11,195 bases of DNA from Pseudomonadota bacterium (lineage in GTDB: Bacteria > Myxococcota_A > Polyangia > Fen-1088). The stretch's first letter is position 1; each line of letters starts with the position of its first letter. The translations under genes and the position numbers were made by a program. The notes below the pieces were generated by a model that made no database searches, was not told the origin of the DNA, and was given only the letters and a program-made list of their open reading frames with translations. Below, one piece after another: positions 5,567 through 11,195 of this stretch. The stretch spans positions 1 to 11,195 of the forward strand of contig JADGRD010000060.1 of the NCBI GenBank assembly GCA_017881285.1. The letters run 5' to 3'.

Positions 5567-7822
5567 ATGAAAAAACGTTCTCCCCTTGCCCTGGTCGTGC
5601 ACGGGCATTTCTACCAGCCGCCGCGCGAGAATCCGTGGACCGACGAGGTGCCGCGCGAAACCACGGCCACGCCCTTCCACGACTGGAACGCGCGCATCCA
5701 TGCCGAGTGCTATCGGGCCAACGCCTACGCGCGCATCTACGGGCCCAAGGACCACATCGCGTCCATCGTCAACAACTACGCCGGCTTGTCCTTCGATGTC
5801 GGCCCCACCCTGGCGCGCTGGTTGGAGCGCCACGACGGCCAGGTCATGCGCCGCATGCGCGAAGGCGACGGCGAGCAGCGGGCTCGCCTCTTTGCGGGTG
5901 GGGCCATGGCGCAGGTGTGGGGCCACCCCATCACGCCGCTTCTCGACGCGCACGACCTGCGCACCCAGATCCTCTGGGGCCAGCTCGATTTCCGCCGCCG
6001 CTTCGGCCACGCCGCCGACGGCATGTGGCTGCCCGAGACCGCGGCCAACGAGGCGACCCTTGCCGCTCTCATCGACGCGGGCGTGGCCTACACCATCCTC
6101 GCGCCCGAACAGATCGAGGCCGTGCGTTCCCCCGACGGCGAGTGGCAAGCGGTCAACGCCGAAACCTTGGACACCGGCCGCGCCTATCGCTTTTCCCACC
6201 CGGAGGGCTCCGGCCGCTCGCTGGCCCTCGGCATCTTCGACGGCCCGCTTTCGCGCGATCTCGCCTTCGGCACCGCCACCCGGGACGCGACCAGCTTCCT
6301 CGAGGCCATGCGCCGCTCCGCCGAGCGCTCGAAAGCCCCCGGCAAGCGCCTGGTGCTGGCGGCCTCCGACGGCGAGCTCTACGGGCACCACAAGAAGTTC
6401 GCGGATCTCACCCTCGCCTATGCCATGACCGTTTCGGCGCCTTCCGAACACATCGAGGTCACCAACCTGGGCGCCTTCCTGGCCGAATCACCGCCCACCT
6501 GGGAGGCGCGGCTGCGCCCGGGCCCCGACGGCGAGGGCACGGCCTGGAGTTGCGGCCACGGGCTCGGCCGTTGGCAGCGTGATTGCGGCTGCCGCATGCA
6601 CGACGTGAAAGGCAGCAGCCAGGCCTGGCGGGGACCGCTGCGCGCGGCCCTCGATCACCTGCATGACCGCGCCGCCGTTTTCTTCGACGAGGCCGGCGGC
6701 GAGCTCTTCGCCAATCCCTGGCGGGCCCGCGATGCCTACGGCGAGGTCGCCGAAGACGCTCCCGAGCGGCGCAAGCAGGTCCTGCGCGGCCTCGGCCGGC
6801 CGGGCCTGCGCCGCGACCGGGGACCGGCGTCGATGCGCGCGCTCCAGCACATGGAGATGCAGCGTTCGCTGCTCCTCATGTACGCGAGTTGCGCCTGGTT
6901 CTTCGACGACATCGCCGGGACCGAGGCCGCGATCGCCCTGCGCCGGGCCGCGCACGCCTTGGACCTGTGGAAGATTCTCGGCGGCAAGCCGCCCGAGAAG
7001 TCGTTCGTGGCCATCCTGGCCGATGCGCGCAGCAATCAGCCCAAGCTCGGCACCGGTGCCGATGCCTTCGCGCGGGCGCGCGGCGATCGCGTCTCGCCCG
7101 CGCAGGCCGTGGCGCGCACGGCCTTTTCGTGCATGGCCTCCTCGTCGTCCGGCCAAGGTGGCTTTCCCGGCTTCGACGTGAGCATCGACTGTCCGGCCAC
7201 GCAAGGCGGCCGCAGGTCGCTGGCGGGCCAGGCTCGTGTCACGGGACGGCGGACCGGCGAGGTGACCACGCTCTCCTTCTCCGCCTCCCACGACGGCATG
7301 GCGGGTTTCGAGTGTAGGATCACTGAAATGGGAACCCTGAAAGGGTTCCCAAACCCTCCCGCGATGGTGCGCGGCCGGCAAAGCCGGCCGGCTCCCCACG
7401 CGCCTGGCCAGCGGTTGGGACTCGACGACCTCGACGAGGAAGCGGCCCAGGCCCTGCGCTTCGGCGCCTTGGTCCGCATGGCCGCCGCGGCGAGCGGGGC
7501 GGCGGGCTGCCGCGCTCTCCTGGCGGTGGCCGACAAATTGAGCGCCTGCACGACCAGCGAACACGCCGCGCTCTCGGGGTTGTTGGCCCGCGCCCTCGCC
7601 AGCTACCTGGAGGACGGCCTCGGTTCACGCGGGCCCATGGACTGGCAGCTAGCGCTCAGGCTCGCCGATCGGGCCGGCGCGGTGCAAACCACCGACGACT
7701 GGCGGCGCCTGCAAGAGATCGTCTGGGAGCACCTGGAATCCCTCCGCCGCCGCCGCGAGTCGCCGCAGAAACCTCTGCGCGCCCTGGCCGAGCGATTGTG
7801 GTTGCTCAAGGCCGCGGAATAG
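5567..7822 (+). CDS. GH57-family glycoside hydrolase with DUF3536-type C-terminus
   Basis: This is a 751-residue cytoplasmic enzyme (no signal peptide) of glycoside hydrolase family 57, the COG1449 type annotated as alpha-amylase/alpha-mannosidase. Family regions seen: HGHFYQPP at 12-19 (the HQP-type region 1), WGHPITPLL at 118-126 (region 2), GMWLPE at 152-157 with Glu157 as the expected nucleophile, and ASDGELYGHH at 266-275 with Asp268 as the expected general acid. Residues from about 380 to the end match the DUF3536 style of C-terminal domain. I chose ATG 5567 (MKKRSPLALVVHGHF) because upstream in-frame codons run through a repeat; no strong ribosome site is visible. Its place downstream of glgC and near the phosphorylase supports alpha-glucan cleavage or transfer, but the exact specificity is not readable. 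Residues 588-611 (GTLKGFPNPP...RQSRP) look foreign and are encoded by a double palindrome; the surrounding family-like sequence (FECRITEMG before, RLGLDDL after) resumes in frame. The stop directly abuts that of the convergent lipoprotein gene. Confidence 0.88.
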   Translation: MKKRSPLALVVHGHFYQPPRENPWTDEVPRETTATPFHDWNARIHAECYRANAYARIYGPKDHIASIVNNYAGLSFDVGPTLARWLERHDGQVMRRMREGDGEQRARLFAGGAMAQVWGHPITPLLDAHDLRTQILWGQLDFRRRFGHAADGMWLPETAANEATLAALIDAGVAYTILAPEQIEAVRSPDGEWQAVNAETLDTGRAYRFSHPEGSGRSLALGIFDGPLSRDLAFGTATRDATSFLEAMRRSAERSKAPGKRLVLAASDGELYGHHKKFADLTLAYAMTVSAPSEHIEVTNLGAFLAESPPTWEARLRPGPDGEGTAWSCGHGLGRWQRDCGCRMHDVKGSSQAWRGPLRAALDHLHDRAAVFFDEAGGELFANPWRARDAYGEVAEDAPERRKQVLRGLGRPGLRRDRGPASMRALQHMEMQRSLLLMYASCAWFFDDIAGTEAAIALRRAAHALDLWKILGGKPPEKSFVAILADARSNQPKLGTGADAFARARGDRVSPAQAVARTAFSCMASSSSGQGGFPGFDVSIDCPATQGGRRSLAGQARVTGRRTGEVTTLSFSASHDGMAGFECRITEMGTLKGFPNPPAMVRGRQSRPAPHAPGQRLGLDDLDEEAAQALRFGALVRMAAAASGAAGCRALLAVADKLSACTTSEHAALSGLLARALASYLEDGLGSRGPMDWQLALRLADRAGAVQTTDDWRRLQEIVWEHLESLRRRRESPQKPLRALAERLWLLKAAE
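7328..7391 (+). repeat. In-frame two-hairpin palindromic element inside GH57
   Basis: There are two perfect hairpins with 3-base loops: GGGAACCCT-GAA-AGGGTTCCC (7330-7350, 9-bp arms) and GGCCGGC-AAA-GCCGGCC (7373-7389, 7-bp arms), separated by a 22-bp linker containing AAACCCTCCC. The encoded peptide is Pro/Arg/Gly-rich and unlike the flanking domain. The layout of paired stems joined by a short linker resembles a mobile palindromic (REP/RPE-like) element that has kept the reading frame open. Confidence 0.6.
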
Positions 7823-8254
7823 TCAGGGTCTTGCCGCCCTCTCGCAACCCGCCATCCCCGCCACCGGCGCCCCGGCAATCAGGCGCCCGCCGCGGTAGTC
7901 GCCTTCCGCGACCTCGCTGCCCACATTGTCCCACTGCTTCCACTTCCCGACTTTCTGGCCATCGGCGAACTGCCCTTGCACCCACGGCTTGCCGTCGGGA
8001 TACCACGCGGTGAACGAACCCTCGGGTCGGCCGTTGAAGTAGCTGCAACTCTGTCGCGGCCGCGTCGTCTTGGGATGCCACTCGATCCATTGTGCCCGCG
8101 CCTTGTCCGTCGACTCGCACCACACCGACTTGCCCAACTCCGAGCGCAGGGGAACGTCCGCCATGCCGTGCGGACAGTAGCCCGACGCCTTGTGCTTGCA
8201 CCCCGCCAGGCCGACGATGGCCAGAACCACGAGTAGGTAACGTAGCTTCGGCAT
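7823..8254 (-). CDS. Lipoprotein with MORN/YwqK-like repeats
   Basis: The 143-residue protein starts MPKLRYLLVVLAIVGLAGC, a textbook lipoprotein signal with lipobox LAGC and lipidated Cys19. Residues 71-124 contain repeats of the MORN_2/YwqK kind: YFNGRPEGSFTAWYPDGK, then VQGQFADGQKVGKWKQWD, then VAEGDYRGG. These units typically read G-x-W/Y-x-x-W/Y-x-x-x-G and form short beta-hairpins. Five cysteines lie in the mature part (27, 46, 70, near the C-terminus, and the lipidated one), so disulphides are possible. The start is fixed by a strong ribosome site, GAGGAGA at 8261-8267, 6 nt upstream of the ATG. The gene converges on the GH57 gene with adjacent stop codons and diverges from the glycosyltransferase. 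It is probably an outer-membrane or periplasm-facing lipoprotein of unknown role; the YwqK label reflects repeat similarity only. Confidence 0.8.
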   Translation of the reverse strand: MPKLRYLLVVLAIVGLAGCKHKASGYCPHGMADVPLRSELGKSVWCESTDKARAQWIEWHPKTTRPRQSCSYFNGRPEGSFTAWYPDGKPWVQGQFADGQKVGKWKQWDNVGSEVAEGDYRGGRLIAGAPVAGMAGCERAARP

Positions 8255-8260
8255 ACCGTA

Positions 8261-8303
8261 TCTCCTCGTCCCCTAGCATCGGAAGCATTCGCGGGAATAT
8301 CAA
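8261..8303 (-). promoter_or_regulatory. Candidate lipoprotein promoter and ribosome site
   Basis: On the minus strand, TTGATA (8303-8298), a 17-bp spacer and GATGCT (8280-8275) form a sigma-70-like pair with a good -35 and a poor -10. The GAGGAGA ribosome site (8267-8261) follows almost immediately, implying a very short leader. Confidence 0.3.
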
Positions 8304-8314
8304 GTCTCATCTAA

Positions 8315-8343
8315 TTGACGGCGTACCCCCGTTGCGTGATGCT
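8315..8343 (+). promoter_or_regulatory. Candidate glycosyltransferase promoter
   Basis: TTGACG (8315-8320), a 17-bp spacer and GATGCT (8338-8343) lie about 48 bp before the ATG at 8391. The -10 hexamer is the same weak GATGCT used by the divergent minus-strand candidate, so the two could be a matched divergent pair. Confidence 0.3.
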
Positions 8344-8390
8344 CGCTCCAGGCGGCGTTGCGCCCGCGACGCACCGACGATGGCTTTCGC

Positions 8391-9119
8391 ATGAATACCG
8401 AAGGACATGACAGGGCCCGCCCGGCCGCCGCACCCGCTCCGCGCGTCTCGGTCGTGATCATGGCGTGGAACGAGGCGGCGAGCCTGGCCGCGGTCGCGCG
8501 CGAGATCCAGGCCGAGCTGACCCGTCTGGGGGAAAGCCACGAGATCCTCGTCGTCGACGACGGCAGCACCGACGGCACCAGCCTGATCGCCAATGACCTG
8601 GCCGAGACGCTGCCCGGCCTGTGCGTGCACCATCACGGCCAAAACCGCGGGCTGGGCGCCGTGTACCGGACCGGTTTCGCCTTAGCCCAAGGCGAGCTCG
8701 TCACCTTCTTTCCCGCTGACGGCCAGTTTCCCGCGAGCATCCTCGGCGACTACCTGCCCGCCATGGCCGACGCCGACATCATCCTCGGCGTCCTGCCCGA
8801 CCGCCGCGGGCCGCTGACCGCGCGCCTCCTATCCCTCGGCGAGCGGCTGCTACTGCGCGCGCTCTTCGGCCGCTTTCCCCGCTTTCAGGGCATCCTGATG
8901 TTCCGGCGCGAGTTGCTGCGCGACACCGTCCTGTTTTCGCAAGGACGAGGTTGGACCGTGCTCATGGAATTCATCCTGCGCCAGGCGCGTTCCGGGGCGC
9001 GCATCAAGAACATGCCCATTTCGATCCGCCCGCGAGCGAGCGGCGACTCGAAGGTGAATAACCTGCGCAGCATCGCCTCGAACCTGCGCCAGGTGCTCGC
9101 GTTGCGCCTATACCTGTAA
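8391..9119 (+). CDS. Family 2 glycosyltransferase, DPM1/polyprenyl-phosphate type
   Basis: The 242 residues form one GT-A fold domain: VSVVIMAWNEAASL (19-32, the usual PAYNEE replaced by MAWNEA), ILVVDDGSTDGT (52-63), NRGLGAVYRTGF (85-96), FFPADGQFP (106-114, the DxD-like metal/nucleotide site), GILMFRRELL, and the C-terminal PRASGDSKVNNLRSI typical of dolichyl-phosphate mannose synthase-like enzymes. There is no transmembrane anchor after the domain, so it is a soluble or peripheral cytoplasmic enzyme. It probably moves a sugar from a nucleotide donor to a polyprenyl phosphate or to a glycolipid precursor; donor and acceptor cannot be read. ATG 8391 is chosen over an in-frame TTG at 8358; no clear ribosome site precedes either. 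The gene downstream is an aquaporin remnant, so the transferase appears to be a single-gene unit. Confidence 0.85.
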   Translation: MNTEGHDRARPAAAPAPRVSVVIMAWNEAASLAAVAREIQAELTRLGESHEILVVDDGSTDGTSLIANDLAETLPGLCVHHHGQNRGLGAVYRTGFALAQGELVTFFPADGQFPASILGDYLPAMADADIILGVLPDRRGPLTARLLSLGERLLLRALFGRFPRFQGILMFRRELLRDTVLFSQGRGWTVLMEFILRQARSGARIKNMPISIRPRASGDSKVNNLRSIASNLRQVLALRLYL

Positions 9120-9200
9120 CTCTGCTGCACGCCCTCGAGCGCTCGCGCGAGCCGGGGATCGAACCGCCGCCTGGCTGTGTGCTGCTGCGGCCGGAGGAGG

Positions 9201-9355
9201 GTCACCAACACCTCCGTGAACCCCGCCCGCAGCTGGGTCCCGTCATCTTCGTGGGCGGCTGGGCGATCGCGCAGCACTGGCTGTTCTGGGTCGTCCCGCT
9301 GCTCGGGGCCACGCTTGCCGGACTGGCCTATCGGTGGGTCGGCAAGGAAAGCTAG
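9201..9355 (+). pseudogene. Aquaporin (AqpZ/GlpF family) C-terminal remnant, frameshifted
   Basis: In one frame 9201-9233 reads VTNTSVNPARS, the second NPA pore motif of aquaporin Z. In the next frame 9236-9355 continues GPVIFVGGWAIAQHWLFW then VVPLLGATLAGLAYRWVGKES and a stop, the last transmembrane helix and tail of the same family. The frame change falls in TGGGTCC around 9234-9238 and equals loss of one base relative to an intact NPARSxGP. The N-terminal helices and first NPA motif are missing; DNA upstream (9120-9200) is not aquaporin-like in any frame. The product would be non-functional. Confidence 0.75.
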
Positions 9356-9388
9356 GCGTCTGCCAGCGGAACGCAACGCGCGCCGCGC

Positions 9389-9545
9389 TCAGCGAAGAGC
9401 GTAGAGGGCCGAGATCACTGCTTGCGACAACGCACGTCGGTAGACGCGGAAGTCGTCCAGCAACCCGTAGAAGAGAAGGGATCGGCGCCGCCGGTGCCGC
9501 TGAATTGCGAACGGCCAAGCCAGTTGTTGGTGGTGGCCCCCAGGG
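9389..9545 (-). pseudogene. LamG/concanavalin-like domain C-terminal remnant, frameshifted
   Basis: Minus-strand 9466 to 9389 reads GLLDDFRVYRRALSQ then AVISALYALR and stop TGA, the typical end of a LamG-like jelly-roll domain (GxxDDFRVYNRALSxxEI). In another frame, 9540-9475 reads GATTNNWLGRSQFSGTGGADPF, the strand that normally comes just before FYGLLDDF. Two extra bases at 9473-9474 (TTC-TC-TTC) break the join. Further upstream the frame is broken again and no longer recognisable. It lies just upstream of an intact gene encoding another LamG-like protein, on the opposite strand. Confidence 0.7.
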
Positions 9546-9726
9546 TTTCCATGATTCAGACAGCCAACCTTGTCGGCACCGGCTGTCGGATAGACGCTCA
9601 CGGGTCGACCCCAGAAGTAGAATACCACAGGGGTAGTCACAGCGGCGGCGCCGGCCGGATCCCCAAGCACGTTGGTCAGAGACCTCTGTGGCCGCGTGAG
9701 CGAATCCGTGCAAGCCTTGTGAGCGT

Positions 9727-10662
9727 ATGTCCGCGAGTCGCATCGTCCGCACGGTCTCCACTCTTCACCTGCTAGGCGCGCTCGTGCTGGCGGCCCTCGG
9801 CGCGTGCAGCCGCTCCGAGACCGCACCGGACGCCGCGTCTCGCACCGATGGCAACGGCGGGGGAGGCGCGACGACGACAGATCGTCCCTCACTCGAATTC
9901 GGCCGCACCCCCTACGGTTTCGACTACGCCACGCGCGCGGACGCCCCCGCCGGCGGAACGCTGTTCTCCGTATGGACCAAGATCTTGAATCCCGGCTCCA
10001 CGTACCCGTGGTCCCGCGGCAACATGGATGTCTACGTCCTTTACGGGAACAACTGGTACTTCCGTTGCCTGGTCGGCGACAGCTCGGCGAACTCGCCCAC
10101 CGATGCGCGCTACAACGCCAACTCGATGCTCTTTGCCAATCCCGGGGAGCTCTGGGTGGCGGACTACAGCTACTACGAGTCAGGTGTGGGCCACCCCGAA
10201 GCCCCGTATCGCGATTGGGTCTGGGTGGCATGGCAAGTGGTCGTCCATCCGAGCTCCTTCGACATTCGTCAGTGGTTGAAGCTCGGGATCGATGGCGACG
10301 TCTTCGCCGCAGGCGAGAGCGCGCCCACCTTCGCCGAGATTCGCGCCGTACTGGTCCAGAACGGCTGGACCCAAGCGGCGGCAAACGCGTGGACGCCCGG
10401 CGATGCGCAGAGCTTCCAGGTCGGCAAGGACAACGGCTACCTCTCCCACGCGCGGATGATGGCCCGCGCCGCGATCCCGTCGCTCGCCGAGCTCGATGCC
10501 ATCGCCCGGAACGACGCGGCTGATGCTGCGGCCTGGGCCGACTACCGGCTCGCCTGGGTGAACAGCGCGCCCGATCTCAGCGACCGCAGCGGCAACCAGC
10601 GTCACCTGACGATCGCCCCGGGAGGCACGCTGTACCCCGGGCCACTGGGCCCCGCGTTCTGA
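9727..10662 (+). CDS. Lipoprotein with LamG-like (concanavalin-type) body
   Basis: The 311-residue protein has a lipoprotein signal ending LGAC (residues 24-27, lipidated Cys27), then a Ser/Thr/Gly linker (about 30-50, DGNGGGGATTT) before the folded body. The body is rich in aromatic beta-type segments: GGTLFSVWTKIL, YVLYGNNWYFRCLVGD, ELWVADYSYY, WVWVAWQVVVHPS, IRQWLKLGIDGDVF. This is the surface-ligand pattern of LamG/concanavalin-like jelly rolls, where a variant of IxLYVDG sits near KLGIDGD. The C-terminus (LSHARMMARAAIPSLAEL... ending YPGPLGPAF) follows a DLSDRSGNQRHL motif common in LamG-containing surface proteins. It is probably surface-exposed and sugar- or protein-binding; no catalytic residues are identified. 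The start is the only one that places the signal at the N-terminus. Its stop is 7 bp from the converging murI stop. Confidence 0.75.
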   Translation: MSASRIVRTVSTLHLLGALVLAALGACSRSETAPDAASRTDGNGGGGATTTDRPSLEFGRTPYGFDYATRADAPAGGTLFSVWTKILNPGSTYPWSRGNMDVYVLYGNNWYFRCLVGDSSANSPTDARYNANSMLFANPGELWVADYSYYESGVGHPEAPYRDWVWVAWQVVVHPSSFDIRQWLKLGIDGDVFAAGESAPTFAEIRAVLVQNGWTQAAANAWTPGDAQSFQVGKDNGYLSHARMMARAAIPSLAELDAIARNDAADAAAWADYRLAWVNSAPDLSDRSGNQRHLTIAPGGTLYPGPLGPAF

Positions 10663-10669
10663 GCCGGAT

Positions 10670-11195
10670 CTAGTCGGACGCCCGCCAGGGCGGCAGGCGC
10701 ACCTTGTCCACCGCGATGGTCGTGCGCATGATGGGCTCGCCCTGCGCCGCAAACCAGGACGGGTCGTCGCTGGCGGCGTAGCGGCGGGTCGCGTTGCGCG
10801 ATAGGCGCTGCTCCATCTCGGGATGCCGCCCGAGCCAGTCCGCCAGGCGCTCGGCCACCAGTTCACCCTGCGCGATGACGTCGACGGCCGGGGGAACGAG
10901 GGCGCGAATCCCAGGCCACAGCAGCGGATAGTGCGTGCACCCGAGCAAGACGCGTGTCGGCGGGTCGGGCCGCGCAAAAAGCGGGTCCAGATACTTGTGC
11001 AGGAAGAAGTCCACGCCCGCCCCGGAAGTCTCGCCAGCCTCCACGAGCGGCACCCACAACGGACAGGCTTGCTGCACGAGTCGCAGGCGCGGGGCGAGCT
11101 TGGCCAGCTCCAGCCCGTACGAGCCGGAAGCGACCGTGCCCGCAGTGCCGAGCACCGAGTTGATCAGGCCACTGTCGCTGCTGTACATGAGCTGC
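10670..11195 (-). CDS. murI: Glutamate racemase, C-terminal part (5' end outside the window)
   Basis: MurI converts L- to D-glutamate for peptidoglycan synthesis in the cytoplasm. The visible part covers GTAGTVASGSY (like the family xTxxTVxSxxY), QQACPLWVPLVEAGE, and LLGCTHYPLL, whose Cys (codon 10939-10937) is the second of the two catalytic cysteines. The first (in ACNTAS) would lie beyond 11195. The Met at 11188 is internal: the open frame continues to the edge (QLMYSSDSG), so it is not the start. The C-terminus carries about 50 residues after the domain core (ERLADWLGRHPEMEQRL... ending WRASD). It converges with the LamG-like lipoprotein gene, 7 bp between stops. Confidence 0.9.
   Translation of the reverse strand, partial: QLMYSSDSGLINSVLGTAGTVASGSYGLELAKLAPRLRLVQQACPLWVPLVEAGETSGAGVDFFLHKYLDPLFARPDPPTRVLLGCTHYPLLWPGIRALVPPAVDVIAQGELVAERLADWLGRHPEMEQRLSRNATRRYAASDDPSWFAAQGEPIMRTTIAVDKVRLPPWRASD

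Larger units (their letters stand above)
9120..9726. other. Gene-remnant spacer between GT2 and LamG-like lipoprotein genes
   Basis: This stretch of about 600 bp has no intact gene. It contains the aquaporin remnant on plus and the LamG remnant on minus, converging 33 bp apart. 9120-9200 and roughly 9546-9726 show no recognisable coding or structural signal. The upstream promoter of the 9727 gene should lie in the last part, but no clear -35/-10 pair was seen. Confidence 0.6.

Noticed and set aside
5273..6451. Minus-strand open frame antisense to the GH57 gene
   Set aside because: The GH57 catalytic motifs are on the plus strand; the antisense frame has no recognisable domain.
7879..8310. 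Second minus-strand frame overlapping the MORN-like lipoprotein gene
   Set aside because: The other frame has a lipobox signal peptide, a well-placed ribosome site and repeat structure; this one is Arg/Ser-rich shadow sequence.
9148..9166. tRNA T-loop-like sequence on the minus strand (GGTTCGATCCCC)
   Set aside because: The flanking bases do not form the T-stem and there is no acceptor, anticodon or D arm around it.
8885..9376. Minus-strand open frame overlapping the glycosyltransferase gene and the aquaporin remnant
   Set aside because: It is antisense to clear GT2 and aquaporin sequence and has no family resemblance of its own.

Overview
This is a GC-rich window with tightly packed genes on both strands. 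Its composition, the proline-rich outer-membrane protein, the numerous lipoproteins, the LamG-type proteins and the actinobacterial/deltaproteobacterial-like glycogen enzymes suggest a Gram-negative bacterium such as a myxobacterium or a related former 'Deltaproteobacteria' lineage. That placement is inference from gene style; no rRNA or other phylogenetic marker is present. No tRNA, rRNA, CRISPR array, transposase or phage gene was found.

Layout. On the minus strand at the left are a lipoprotein that runs off the window (1-361) and, 2 bp before it in transcription order, a secreted proline-rich/beta-rich outer-membrane protein (364-1308); they look like one operon. Next is a minus-strand alpha-glucan phosphorylase (1396-3540). 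It is divergent from a plus-strand ADP-glucose pyrophosphorylase, glgC (3605-4858). After about 700 bp of repeat-rich non-coding DNA comes a plus-strand GH57/DUF3536 glycoside hydrolase (5567-7822). These three genes form the core of the window, a glycogen/alpha-glucan module: GlgC makes ADP-glucose for synthesis, the phosphorylase releases glucose-1-phosphate, and the GH57 enzyme probably cleaves or rearranges alpha-glucan. Glycogen synthase and branching enzyme are not in the window.

The right part holds a minus-strand MORN-like lipoprotein whose stop abuts the GH57 stop (7823-8254), a divergent plus-strand GT2 glycosyltransferase (8391-9119), and a roughly 600 bp gene graveyard (9120-9726). 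The graveyard contains a frameshifted aquaporin C-terminus on plus and a frameshifted LamG C-terminus on minus. It is followed by a plus-strand lipoprotein with a LamG-like body (9727-10662) and the C-terminal part of glutamate racemase MurI on minus (10670 to the window end).

The most notable non-gene signals are a two-hairpin palindromic element that appears to be inserted in frame inside the GH57 gene (7328-7391), inverted copies of a CTC/CGTG-type repeat bracketing the glgC-GH57 spacer, a double-hairpin repeat in the same spacer, a short tandem/palindromic site upstream of the GH57 gene, and three pseudogene remnants. No clearly new multi-gene system was found.
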